From Hymenobacter norwichensis DSM 15439 (lineage in GTDB: Bacteria; Bacteroidota; Bacteroidia; Cytophagales; Hymenobacteraceae), in contig NZ_ATVL01000007.1 in NCBI RefSeq assembly GCF_000420705.1, forward strand, positions 1-64,000: 64,000 nt of DNA, given 5' to 3'. The stretch's first letter is position 1. The number at the start of each line of letters is the position of its first letter. The notes under the pieces were generated by a model. It did no database searches. It was given only the letters and a program-made list of their open reading frames with translations, and was not told the origin of the DNA. Positions 16,887-26,123 of this stretch are shown piece after piece. Position numbers and translations under genes: made by a program.

Positions 16887-19880
16887 ATGAAACCCTTCTT
16901 ACCGATTCTGGCTATTTCGGCTTTGTGCGCGGGTGCCGCACAGGCCCAAACGCGCACGATTACGGGCCAGGTGCTCGGCAGTGACAAAGCCGAGGCGCTA
17001 CCTGGCGTAACTGTGTTGGTGAAAGGCACCACTAACGGCGCTTCTACTGATGTAGAAGGCCGTTTTACGCTGCAAATTCCCGATAAACAGGACGTTACGC
17101 TGGTACTGTCCTATATCGGCTACAAAAACCAGGAGCTGCTGGTGAAACCCGACCAAGCTAAACTGGAAGTGAAACTGGCTCCCGCTTCCGCCGAACTCGA
17201 CGACGTAGTGGTAATCGGTTATGGTACCGTGCGCAAGCGCGACCTGACCGGGGCCGTGACGTCGGTGAAAGGGGAGGAGGTAACCAAGCTGCCGGTTACC
17301 ACCATCACCGAGGCCTTGCAGGGCAAGATTCCGGGGGCCGATATCAGCCGGGCCAATGGCTACGCGGGGCAGGGTGCTTCCATCCGGATCCGCGGCAACC
17401 GCTCCATTGCCAACCCCGGCTCGTCCAACAACGTGCTCTACATTGTGGATGGGGTGCAGAACGTGAATGCCGCCGACATCGACCCGAACGACGTGCAAAG
17501 CGTGGAGGTGCTGAAAGATGCTTCCTCGACGGCCATTTACGGCTCACGCGGCGCCAACGGCGTTATCATCATCACCACCAAACGCGGCAGCACCGGCAAG
17601 CCCAAAATCAACTTCAACGCCTACACTGGCATCACGAAAGTGGCGGGCTACGGCGAATTTATGAGTGGCCCGCAGTGGATTGATTTCCGCCGCGAAGCCT
17701 TCCGCGCCGCGGGCACCTGGAACTCGCCCGCCGATGACGCGGTGGCTTTCAACCCGGCGCAGCGCGAGGCTATTGCCAACGGCGAGTACGTCAACTGGCC
17801 CGACCAACTGCTGCATACCGGTATGCAGCAGAACTACCAGGTGGGTCTTTCGGGTGGCTCGGAGAACACCAAAGTGTACTTCTCGCTGGGGTATTACGAC
17901 GAGAAAGGGTTGCTGAAGATGGACCGGTTCAAGCGCTATACCACCCGCGCCAACATCGACCAAACGGTGAACAAGTGGCTGAAAGTGGGCGTGCAGTCTC
18001 AGCTGGCCTACATCAACAACGACATCCGCCGCGACCCGTTCAACCTGGCCTCCCAGGCCGTGCCGCTGGGCCGCGTCTACGACGACGAGGGCCGGCTGAA
18101 CTTCCGGCTGCTGGGCAGCACCCAAATCAACCCGCTGGCCGACGAGCAGCCCGGCGTGTATGACCGCAACACCAAAACCAACCGCCTCAGCGCGTCCGCC
18201 TACGTGGAAATAACGCCGTTCGAGGGGTTAAGTTTGCGCTCCACCTTCGGGGCCAACTACGCCACCGCCGAGGCCGGCAACTTCTACGGCATCAACACCA
18301 TTGATGGGGCCGGCAACCGTTCCCAGTCGTCCATTACCAACACCCAGAGCCGCAACCTGAACTGGGAAAACGTGCTGACCTACCGCAAGGACATCGGCGA
18401 CCATTCGTTGACTGCCACCGGCGTGGCCAGCCATTTGGTGTTCATTAATACCAACAGCTTCGCGGGCGGCCAGAACCAGGTGTTGCCTTCGCAGTCGTTC
18501 TATAACCTGGGCGCAGCCAACCAGAACGTATTCCTGGGCTCGGGCTACCAGCGCAACGACCTGGTTTCCTTCGCCGGCCGCATCAACTACAGCTGGAAAG
18601 GCCGCTACCTGCTCACGGCCACCGGCCGCTACGATGGTTCCTCGAAGCTCGCTACCGGTAACAAGTGGAGCGCGTTTCCTTCGGTTGGTTTGGGCTGGCG
18701 CATCATCGAGGAGTCGTTTATGCAAGACCTAAAGTTCCTGACCGAGTTGAAGCTGCGCGGCAGCTACGGCGTGTCGGGCAACGACGGTATCAACCCGTAC
18801 GGCACCCAGAACTCGCTGACCAACACCCAGTTTTCCTACGGCGACACCAACGCTTCCCCTACTTACACGATTTCGGCTCTTATCGGCAACCGGGGCCTGG
18901 GTTGGGAACGAACCACTACCACCGACTTCGGGGTGGACTTTGGAGTGCTGGATAACCGCCTGACGGGTAGTGTGGATTACTACGACGCCAAAACCAACGA
19001 TCTGATTTTTCCCTACAATTTGCCGGCCTTCACGGGTGTAGCAACGGTGAACCGCAACATCGGGCGCACCCGCAACCGGGGCGTGGAAGTGGCGTTGACC
19101 TCGCAGAACCTGCGTGGGGAAAACCTGACGTGGTCAACCACCCTGACCTACGCCCGCAACAAGGAAACCATTGTGGAGCTGCCCAACGGCAACGTTATTG
19201 CCGACGACTACCGCAACTCCCTCATTGTGGGCCAGCCGGCGCAGGTGTACTACGACTACAAGAAAATCGGAATTTGGCAGTTGGGGGAGGAAGCCGAAGC
19301 CACCTCTTACGGCACACCCGGCCAATTCATCCCCGGCGACATTAAGGTGGCTGATATTTCCGGCCCCGATGGTGTGCCCGACGGCCGCATTACCGCCGCC
19401 GACCGGCAGGTTATTGGTTCACGGGTGCCGAAGTGGACCGGTGGCTTGAGCAACGACCTGCGCTACAAAGCCTTCGACCTGAACGTGTTGCTGGTGGCCC
19501 GCGTGGGCCAGTGGATCAGCTCCGATTACTACGCCAAGTACACCCGCACCGGCAACGTAAACGGCGCCATGGTAGACTATTGGACGCCGGAAAACCCGAC
19601 CAACGAATACCCCCGGCCGCACGCCACCCGCACGCTGAGCTACATCACCACGCTCACGGAACGCGAGGCGTCCTGGGCTAAAGTCCGCAACGTGACCTTG
19701 GGCTACACCCTGCCAAAGAGCGTGGTGGGTAAGGCCAAAATCGACAACGTGCGGGTGTACGTGTCGGGCCGCAACCTCTACACGCTCAGCAACATCGACG
19801 ACTTCGACCCCGAGGGCGAAGGTGTAATTGACCGGCCGCTGAACCGTGCCTACGTGGTAGGCATCAATGTAGGCTTCTAA
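16887..19880 (+). CDS. SusC/RagA-type TonB-dependent outer-membrane transporter
   Basis: 997 residues. A signal peptide (about 1-20), carboxypeptidase-regulatory-like beta domain (about 23-95; ITGQVLGSDKAEALPGVTV), TonB box region (VVVIGYGTV) and plug domain (KLPVTTITEALQGKIPG; IYGSRGANGVIIITTKRG) are followed by a long beta-barrel with the usual terminal aromatic (VGINVGF). It forms the outer-membrane channel that imports oligosaccharides captured by the SusD partner starting 15 bp downstream. No N-terminal STN domain, so no sign of anti-sigma signalling through this copy. Confidence 0.97.
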   Translation: MKPFLPILAISALCAGAAQAQTRTITGQVLGSDKAEALPGVTVLVKGTTNGASTDVEGRFTLQIPDKQDVTLVLSYIGYKNQELLVKPDQAKLEVKLAPASAELDDVVVIGYGTVRKRDLTGAVTSVKGEEVTKLPVTTITEALQGKIPGADISRANGYAGQGASIRIRGNRSIANPGSSNNVLYIVDGVQNVNAADIDPNDVQSVEVLKDASSTAIYGSRGANGVIIITTKRGSTGKPKINFNAYTGITKVAGYGEFMSGPQWIDFRREAFRAAGTWNSPADDAVAFNPAQREAIANGEYVNWPDQLLHTGMQQNYQVGLSGGSENTKVYFSLGYYDEKGLLKMDRFKRYTTRANIDQTVNKWLKVGVQSQLAYINNDIRRDPFNLASQAVPLGRVYDDEGRLNFRLLGSTQINPLADEQPGVYDRNTKTNRLSASAYVEITPFEGLSLRSTFGANYATAEAGNFYGINTIDGAGNRSQSSITNTQSRNLNWENVLTYRKDIGDHSLTATGVASHLVFINTNSFAGGQNQVLPSQSFYNLGAANQNVFLGSGYQRNDLVSFAGRINYSWKGRYLLTATGRYDGSSKLATGNKWSAFPSVGLGWRIIEESFMQDLKFLTELKLRGSYGVSGNDGINPYGTQNSLTNTQFSYGDTNASPTYTISALIGNRGLGWERTTTTDFGVDFGVLDNRLTGSVDYYDAKTNDLIFPYNLPAFTGVATVNRNIGRTRNRGVEVALTSQNLRGENLTWSTTLTYARNKETIVELPNGNVIADDYRNSLIVGQPAQVYYDYKKIGIWQLGEEAEATSYGTPGQFIPGDIKVADISGPDGVPDGRITAADRQVIGSRVPKWTGGLSNDLRYKAFDLNVLLVARVGQWISSDYYAKYTRTGNVNGAMVDYWTPENPTNEYPRPHATRTLSYITTLTEREASWAKVRNVTLGYTLPKSVVGKAKIDNVRVYVSGRNLYTLSNIDDFDPEGEGVIDRPLNRAYVVGINVGF

Positions 19881-19895
19881 TTCGATCAGACTGTC

Positions 19896-21635
19896 ATGCA
19901 TAAAATCATCCGCCCCCTTGCGCTGGCCCTGCTAACCCTGGCTGCCACAGCCTGCGAGGAAACCCTTGAGGAGTACAACCCCAGTGGCGCCACCGCCGAA
20001 GCCGTGTTTACCACGCCCGAAGGCTTTGAAACCGCCATCAATGGCGCCTACACCTATAACCGCACCATCTACGGCAAGGAATCAGGCTACGCGCTGCTGG
20101 AAATGGGCACCGATATTTGGACCAATGCGCAGAGCAATAGTCAGACGGCCGCCAGTAACACGACTCCGCAGCCGCCCCTGATGAACTACCAGGGCCTAAA
20201 CACCGACAACGTGTGGGTGAAAAACAACCTCTGGACGCCCTGCTACGCTGGTATCAACCTTGTCAACCAAGCCCTGAAGTACATTAATACGGCCGGGCTG
20301 TCGTCGGCGCGGCGTGCTTCCGCCGAGGCCGAGCTGCGCTTCATGCGCGCTTGGTACTACTACCATTTGGTGGAAAGCTTTGGGCCGGTACCGCTGCGTC
20401 TGGAGCCCACCGAGGGCGTAGTTACCACCGCCACCCGCGCCTCGGTGCAGGACGTGTACGCCCTGATATTCGAGGACCTGACCTTCGCCGTGCCCAACCT
20501 ACCCGTGACGCTGGCTACCTATCCGGCCCCCGTCACGGCCAACGATTACGGCCGTATCACGCGGCCCGCTGCGGAGGCTTTTGCGGCCAAGGCGTATTTG
20601 TCGGGTGGGCAGTACCAGAAGGCGGCTAGTTACGCCCGCAAAGTGACGACGCAGTACACTGGGCAGGGCATCCGGCTGGTAACCAACTACGCCAGCCTCT
20701 GGGACATCAACAACCAGCGCAACTCCGAGGTGCTGTGGGCGGTGAACTACTCCACCAACCTGACCTTCAACGCGGGTAGCCACACCGGCCACCAGTGGTT
20801 CCTGATGAAATACGACGACCAGCCCGGCATGGTGCGCGACGTAGCCAACGGCCTACCCGGTGTGCGCTACATGCCCACCCGCTTCCTGCTCGACCTCTAC
20901 AACGAGCAGAATGACGCGCGCTACTTAGGTTCGTTCAAGCAAGCCTGGATTGCCAACAGCGCCACCAACATTCCGCGTTGGAATGCCGCCGAAGTAGCCC
21001 AGAATGCCGCTCTGGCACCGTTCCTGAACCAGCCTAAGTTTGCTGTTGGCGACACGGCCGTATTCACCAGCAAGCGCAGTATCGACAACTTCCAGCAGCA
21101 GTACAGCCGTCGCTACCGCTATAGAACGTACGATATCGATGACCTCTACAACACCGATGGCTCGTTGAAAGGGGAGCGGCGCTACTATCCTTCGCTGCGC
21201 AAGTTCGACGACCCTACTCGTGCCACTGCCACCGTTACGGAAAGCTCGCGCGACGCCTTCATGCTGCGCCTCGGCGACATTATGCTCATTGGGGCCGAAG
21301 CTCAGGTGCGCCTCAACCGCCCCGATTCGGCAGCTTACTATGTGAACCAAGTGCGTACCCGTGCCGCGCTGCCCGGCCGCACCACCGCCATGCAAGTAAC
21401 CGCCAGCCAGATGACCCTCGATTTCGTGCTGGATGAGCGGGCCCGCGAACTGGCCGGCGAGCAAGTGCGCTGGCTGGACCTCAAGCGCACCGGCAAACTG
21501 GTAGACAGGGTCCGCCTCTACAATCCCGACGCCCGCCCTAGCATCCAGGGTTTCCACGCGCTTCGCCCCATTCCGCAGAGCGACATCGACGCCGTGACCA
21601 ACAAAGCCGACTTCCAGCAGAACCCAGGGTACTAG
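19896..21635 (+). CDS. SusD/RagB-family glycan-binding outer-membrane lipoprotein
   Basis: 579 residues with a lipoprotein-type N-terminus ending in Cys (LAATAC), N-terminal SusD helices (NPSGATAEAVFTTPEGFE; AELRFMRAWYYYHLVESFG) and the C-terminal RagB/SusD domain (FVLDERARELAGEQVRWLDLKRTG, ALRPIPQSDIDA). It acts as the lid of the SusC channel and binds the incoming oligosaccharide. The pair directly follows the isomerase; repeat A3 separates it from the pectate lyase. Confidence 0.97.
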   Translation: MHKIIRPLALALLTLAATACEETLEEYNPSGATAEAVFTTPEGFETAINGAYTYNRTIYGKESGYALLEMGTDIWTNAQSNSQTAASNTTPQPPLMNYQGLNTDNVWVKNNLWTPCYAGINLVNQALKYINTAGLSSARRASAEAELRFMRAWYYYHLVESFGPVPLRLEPTEGVVTTATRASVQDVYALIFEDLTFAVPNLPVTLATYPAPVTANDYGRITRPAAEAFAAKAYLSGGQYQKAASYARKVTTQYTGQGIRLVTNYASLWDINNQRNSEVLWAVNYSTNLTFNAGSHTGHQWFLMKYDDQPGMVRDVANGLPGVRYMPTRFLLDLYNEQNDARYLGSFKQAWIANSATNIPRWNAAEVAQNAALAPFLNQPKFAVGDTAVFTSKRSIDNFQQQYSRRYRYRTYDIDDLYNTDGSLKGERRYYPSLRKFDDPTRATATVTESSRDAFMLRLGDIMLIGAEAQVRLNRPDSAAYYVNQVRTRAALPGRTTAMQVTASQMTLDFVLDERARELAGEQVRWLDLKRTGKLVDRVRLYNPDARPSIQGFHALRPIPQSDIDAVTNKADFQQNPGY

Positions 21636-21648
21636 ACCGGTAAAATAG

Positions 21649-21745
21649 AACGTCATGCAGAGCGTAGCGAAGCATCTCGCGTGCTGACTCAAGATTACCA
21701 GCTTAGCATTAGCAGGCGAGATGCTTCGCTAGGCTCTGCATGACA
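21649..21745. repeat. Family A palindromic repeat (A3)
   Basis: Inverted arms AACGTCATGCAGAGCGTAGC.../...GAGGCTCTGCATGAC-like with a loop containing GATTACCAG, the reverse orientation of the GGTAATC loop in A10 and A12. The right arm has a small change (GCTAGGCTC). Confidence 0.9.
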
Positions 21746-21769
21746 AGTAATTAAACGTATCGACCATAC

Positions 21770-23425
21770 ATGAACAAGCGCCTTCTCTTCCTCTCCGTTC
21801 TTGCTTCTGCCGCAGCCCGGCCCGCGCTGGCGCAATACCCCAAGATTCCGCCGGAAGTGCAGGCCAAGGCCGATGCCGCTTTGGCGGAAGCCGAGAAACG
21901 TTCGGACGAAGCCTGGAAGAAAGCTCTGCCCATAATTGAAGCCGAAGCCAAGGCCGGCAAGCCCTACGCGCCTTGGGCAGCCAAGCCGTCGGATTTGCCG
22001 CAGTCGAGCCGGCTAGCGTTTCCGGGAGCGGAAGGCGGCGGGGCGCACGTGTTTGGCGGGCAGGGCGGTAAGGTGTACGTAGTGAAAAGCCTGGCCGACA
22101 GTGGCCCCGGCACCTTACGTGAGGCGCTGGAACAGGGCGGAGCGCGCATCATTGTGTTTAATGTGGCGGGTATCATCAAGCTGCAAAGCCCCATCATCAT
22201 CCGGGCGCCCTACGTGACTATTGCAGGCCAAACCGCCCCCGGCGACGGTATATGCGTAGCTGGTGAATCCATCTGGATTAACACCCACGATGTGGTAGTG
22301 CGCTACCTGCGCTTCCGGCGCGGGGCCACCGACGTAGCCCGCCGCGACGACGGCCTGGGCGGCAACCCGGTGGGCAACATCATCATCGACCACGTGTCGG
22401 CGAGTTGGGGGCTGGATGAGAACATGTCCATCTACCGGCACGTCTACCACAACCCTGAGACCGGCAAAGCCGATAAGCTTCCGACGGTGAACGTGACCAT
22501 TCAGAACTCCATCTTCTCGGAAGGTCTGGATACCTATAACCACGCTTTTGGTAGCACCATTGGTGGGCTTAATAGCCTATTTACCCGCAATCTGTGGGCC
22601 AACAACATTGCCCGTAACCCCTCGGTGGGTATGTACGGTGACTTCAACTTCGCCAACAACGTGGTGTTCAACTGGTGGAACCGCTCGGCTGATGGGGGCG
22701 ACAATAAATCGGAGTACAACTTCGTGAATAACTACTACAAGCCCGGCCCCATCACGCCTACCAGCCAGCCCATCAGCTACCGGATTCTCAAGCCTGAATC
22801 GGGCCGTGATAAGGATGCGAAGAACCTGTTCGGCAAGGCCTACGTGGCCGGCAACGTGGTAGATGGCAACGCCAAAGTAACGCAGGATAACTGGGCTGGC
22901 GGCGTACAAATCGAAGGCGTGCCCGAAGCCGATAAGGTAGTAGCCGCAATTAAAGCCGAGAAGCCGTTCACGCTGCCTAACATGGGCACCGTGTTGTCGG
23001 CTCAGGAGGCCTACCAGTACGTGCTGGCCAACGCCGGCTGCACCCTGCCCAAGCGCGACGCCGTGGATGCGCGCATCGTGGAGGACGTGCGCACCGGCAA
23101 AATCACCTACGCCAAAAACGCCCAACCCACTCCGCAAAGCCCATACATCAAGCGTCGCCTGCCCGCCGATTCCTACAAGCAAGGCATTATCACGGACCCC
23201 GCCCAGGTAGGAGGCTACCCAACGTACGCCGGTAAGCCCTACGCCGACGCCGACAACGACGGCATGCCCGATGCGTGGGAAAAGGCACACAACCTAAACC
23301 CTAAAAACGCCGCCGATGCCACCCAGGACCGTGACAAAGACGGCTACGCCAACATCGAAGAATACCTCAACAGTGTGGTGCCGCTGCAGAACGTGCGCCC
23401 CGCCGCTGGCAAAACCAAGTCGTAA
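21770..23425 (+). CDS. PL1-type pectate lyase
   Basis: 551 residues, signal peptide ending ARPALAQ. After a short Ala/Lys/Glu-rich helical stretch comes a right-handed beta-helix: FPGAEGGGAHVFGGQGGKVYVV, TIAGQTAPGDGI, the DHVSASWGLDENMSIY segment and RNLWANNIARNP. This is the PL1-like form found in Bacteroidota PULs, including an RG-II locus. It should cleave de-esterified homogalacturonan by beta-elimination. The C-terminus (DADNDGMPDAWEKAHNLNP; RDKDGYANIEEYLNS) carries calcium-binding DxDxDG repeats common on secreted enzymes. Flanked by A3 and A4. Confidence 0.93.
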   Translation: MNKRLLFLSVLASAAARPALAQYPKIPPEVQAKADAALAEAEKRSDEAWKKALPIIEAEAKAGKPYAPWAAKPSDLPQSSRLAFPGAEGGGAHVFGGQGGKVYVVKSLADSGPGTLREALEQGGARIIVFNVAGIIKLQSPIIIRAPYVTIAGQTAPGDGICVAGESIWINTHDVVVRYLRFRRGATDVARRDDGLGGNPVGNIIIDHVSASWGLDENMSIYRHVYHNPETGKADKLPTVNVTIQNSIFSEGLDTYNHAFGSTIGGLNSLFTRNLWANNIARNPSVGMYGDFNFANNVVFNWWNRSADGGDNKSEYNFVNNYYKPGPITPTSQPISYRILKPESGRDKDAKNLFGKAYVAGNVVDGNAKVTQDNWAGGVQIEGVPEADKVVAAIKAEKPFTLPNMGTVLSAQEAYQYVLANAGCTLPKRDAVDARIVEDVRTGKITYAKNAQPTPQSPYIKRRLPADSYKQGIITDPAQVGGYPTYAGKPYADADNDGMPDAWEKAHNLNPKNAADATQDRDKDGYANIEEYLNSVVPLQNVRPAAGKTKS

Positions 23426-23444
23426 ATGAACCATTCCGAAAGCC

Positions 23445-23533
23445 CGTCATGCTGAGCTTGTCGAAGCATCTCTACCGCAGAAGCAATCATATACTTTGGC
23501 AGTAGAGATGCTTCGACAAGCTCAGCATGACGT
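23445..23533. repeat. Family A' palindromic repeat (A4)
   Basis: A near-perfect hairpin of the GTCATGCTGAGCTTGTCGAAGCATCTCTACC subtype, shown here by its arm ends CGTCATGCTGAG and CTCAGCATGACG, with a loop of about 25 bp. It lies between PL1 and GH140; an in-frame ATG inside it must not be taken as the GH140 start. Confidence 0.92.
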
Positions 23534-23570
23534 TCCTTTTCAACTATACAAGAGCAATACAGTCAAGCAA

Positions 23571-24965
23571 ATGCCTATAAAGCCCCGCAATTTCCTCTTC
23601 CCCTTATTATTGTCGCTTGTGGCTTGGGCACCGGCCGCGGAGTCTACTGGCCCGCTCAAAGTGTCGGCCAATGGCCGCTACCTGATGACGGGTAGCGGCA
23701 AGCCGTTTTTCTGGCTAGGTGATACAGGTTGGCTGCTGTTCAATAAGTTGAAGCGGGAGGAAGCGGAAACCTACCTCGAAGACCGGCGCAAAAAAGGCTT
23801 CAATGTCATTCAGGTAATGGTGCTGCACCAAGTACCCAGCGTAAACGTGTACGGCGACTCGGCGCTGGTGCGCGGCAACGTGGCGCAACCGCTGCTCACG
23901 CCCGGCAGCACGCCCACCGACGCCGCCCAGTACGACTTCTGGGACCATGTAGACTACATCGTGGATTTGGCCGCCAAAAAGGGCCTCTACATGGGCCTAG
24001 TGCCGGTGTGGGGTACTAACGTGAAGGCCGGCAAGGTGAATCAGCAGCAAGCCAAAACTTACGCCACGTTCCTGGCCGAGCGGTACAAAAACCGCCCAAA
24101 TATCATCTGGCTGAACGGCGGCGACATTGCCGGCTCCGATTCTCTGCAAGTGTGGAACACCATCGGCAGCACCCTCAAAGCCAAGGACCCCAACCACCTC
24201 GTCACGTACCACCCGCGCGGCCGTACGCAGTCCTCTGACTGGTTCCATAAGGCCAAGTGGCTGGATTTCAACATGTACCAGTCGGGCCACCGGCGCTACG
24301 AGCAGGATACCTCCCGCAACGAGAAAAAGCTCTACGGCGAAGACAACTGGCGTTACCAGCTGGTAGACAACAAGCTGACGCCCATCAAGCCCAGCATCGA
24401 CGGTGAACCATCCTACGAGGGCATCCCGCAAGGTTTGCACGACATCACCCAGCCCCGCTGGAACGACGCCGATGTGCGCCGTTATGGCTACTGGTCGGTG
24501 TTTGCGGGGGCGTTTGGTTACACCTACGGGCAGAATTCGGTGATGCAGATGCACAGCTCCTTCGATAAAGGCAGTGCCTACGGTTCGTCGGAGCTGTGGT
24601 CGTCGGCCATCAACGCGCCTGGCGCCGCGCAGATGCAGTATCTGAAGCAGCTGATGTTGTCGCGCTCCTTCTTTGAGCGGGTGCCAGACCAGAGTTTGAT
24701 TGCCGGGGAAGTGGGGGAGAAGTACAACCGGTTGTTCGGCACGCGGGGCAAGAACTATGCTTTCGTGTACACCTACAACGGGCGCAACATGAAGGTGAAC
24801 ATGGGTAAAATCAGCGGCACTAAAGTGAAGGCCTCCTGGTTCAGCCCCCGCGACGGCAAAACCACCGCCATTGGCACTTTCCCTAACAAAGGCACCCAGG
24901 ATTTCAACCCGCCCGGCGAGCAGAAGGACGGCAACGACTGGGTGCTGGTGCTGGATGCAGTGTAG
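23571..24965 (+). CDS. GH140-family apiosidase-type hydrolase
   Basis: 464 residues from ATG 23571; the 25 residues upstream in frame are encoded by repeat A4 and were excluded. Signal peptide to about residue 24. The TIM-barrel shows SANGRYLMTGSGKPFFWLGDT, RKKGFNVIQVMVL, IWLNGGDI and FNMYQSGH, and the C-terminal beta domain ends with FNPPGEQKDGNDWVLVLD, typical of the DUF4038 plus collagen-binding-like pair of GH140. The characterised Bacteroides member releases chains from RG-II by cleaving the D-apiose-galacturonan bond. This is one of the strongest single markers for RG-II as the substrate. Confidence 0.88.
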   Translation: MPIKPRNFLFPLLLSLVAWAPAAESTGPLKVSANGRYLMTGSGKPFFWLGDTGWLLFNKLKREEAETYLEDRRKKGFNVIQVMVLHQVPSVNVYGDSALVRGNVAQPLLTPGSTPTDAAQYDFWDHVDYIVDLAAKKGLYMGLVPVWGTNVKAGKVNQQQAKTYATFLAERYKNRPNIIWLNGGDIAGSDSLQVWNTIGSTLKAKDPNHLVTYHPRGRTQSSDWFHKAKWLDFNMYQSGHRRYEQDTSRNEKKLYGEDNWRYQLVDNKLTPIKPSIDGEPSYEGIPQGLHDITQPRWNDADVRRYGYWSVFAGAFGYTYGQNSVMQMHSSFDKGSAYGSSELWSSAINAPGAAQMQYLKQLMLSRSFFERVPDQSLIAGEVGEKYNRLFGTRGKNYAFVYTYNGRNMKVNMGKISGTKVKASWFSPRDGKTTAIGTFPNKGTQDFNPPGEQKDGNDWVLVLDAV

Positions 24966-24995
24966 CTAGTAGTAGATGAAACCGTAAAACGAAAG

Positions 24996-25139
24996 AACGT
25001 CATGCAGAGGCAGAGCCGAAGCATCTCGCGTGCTGATGTCGAGTCGGTAAGCAGACATCAGCACGCGAGATGCATCTGCATGACACATACCTTAGCAACA
25101 TCAGCACGCGAGATTCCTCGCAAGCTCGGAATGACGTTC
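24996..25139. repeat. Composite family A repeat (A5)
   Basis: A left arm (CGTCATGCAGAGGCAGAGCC) and loop, then a right arm missing about 15 bp, then an additional right half-unit of a different subtype (GAGATTCCTCGCAAGCTCGG ending ATGACGTTCT). It reads as a degraded element with a second half-copy attached. Confidence 0.85.
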
Positions 25140-25154
25140 TGGAATATTTAATCC

Positions 25155-26123
25155 ATGTTCAAACCCAAACCCATCCGCTTCCTACCGCTGCTGCTTGGTG
25201 CCGCGCTGCTCGCCTCGTGCTCGAAGGACGTGTACATGTTCACGTCGTTCCATGAGCCGGCCAATGAGGGGCTGCGCCTGCTCTACAGCAACGACGGCTA
25301 CAAGTGGACGGACCTGAACCGCATCTTCCTGGCCCCGCAGGTCGGGCCGAGCAAGCTCATGCGCGACCCTAGCATTTCTCGCGGCCCGGATGGCACTTAC
25401 CACCTCGTGTGGACCTGCGGCTGGAAGGGCGACAAGGGCTTCGGCTACGCCAGTTCCAAGGATTTGGTGCATTGGTCGGAGCAGCGCTTTATTGATGTGA
25501 TGAGCCAGGAGCCGACCACCGTGAACGTGTGGGCGCCGGAAATCTTCTACGATGCGCCCACTAAGCAGTACCTCATTGTGTGGGCCAGCACGATTCCGTT
25601 CCGCTTTCCGCGGGGCATTGAGGACGAGGACAACAACCACCGGCTCTACTACACCACCACCCAGGATTTCCAGACCTTCACGCCGGCCAAGCTGTTCATC
25701 GACCCCGGTTTCAGCTCGATTGATGCGGTAGTGGTGCCGCGTGGGCCCCAGGATTACGTGCTGGTAGTGAAGGACAATACCCGTCCCAACCGCAACATCA
25801 AAGTGGCCTTCGGGCCGACGGCGCTTGGGCCGTTTCCGAACGTGTCGGAGCCGTTTACCGGCAACTTCACCGAAGGCCCCAGCGTGCTGGCGCTGCCCCA
25901 TAAGGAGTGGCTGATCTACTACGACGCCTACAAGGAAAAGCGCTACGGCGTGATGAAGACCTCTGATTTCAAGTCGTTTACCGATGTATCGGCGCAGACC
26001 AGCGTGCCGCAGGGGCACAAGCACGGCACGGTGTTCACGGTGCCGGCCAAGACATTGAAGAACCTGTTGCGTAGCGCCCCGGCGGGTGCTGCCGCAACCT
26101 CAACGAGCGGAACTCATGAGTAA
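25155..26123 (+). CDS. GH43-like five-bladed beta-propeller hydrolase, lipoprotein
   Basis: 322 residues with a clear lipobox (LLASC, Cys about residue 22). The propeller has MRDPSISRGPDGTYHLVWT with the likely catalytic Asp, DLVHWSEQRF, VWAPEIFYD and TEGPSVLAL with the probable general-acid Glu, as in GH43 and related families (alpha-L-arabinofuranosidase, beta-xylosidase, galactanase). The substrate is probably an arabinose- or galactose-containing pectin chain. Its end overlaps the next gene start by 8 nt, so the two are translationally linked. Confidence 0.82.
   Translation: MFKPKPIRFLPLLLGAALLASCSKDVYMFTSFHEPANEGLRLLYSNDGYKWTDLNRIFLAPQVGPSKLMRDPSISRGPDGTYHLVWTCGWKGDKGFGYASSKDLVHWSEQRFIDVMSQEPTTVNVWAPEIFYDAPTKQYLIVWASTIPFRFPRGIEDEDNNHRLYYTTTQDFQTFTPAKLFIDPGFSSIDAVVVPRGPQDYVLVVKDNTRPNRNIKVAFGPTALGPFPNVSEPFTGNFTEGPSVLALPHKEWLIYYDAYKEKRYGVMKTSDFKSFTDVSAQTSVPQGHKHGTVFTVPAKTLKNLLRSAPAGAAATSTSGTHE

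Noticed and set aside
23496..23570. N-terminal extension of GH140 starting inside repeat A4
   Set aside because: The residues are encoded by the repeat arm and no signal peptide would be at the N-terminus; ATG 23571 gives one.
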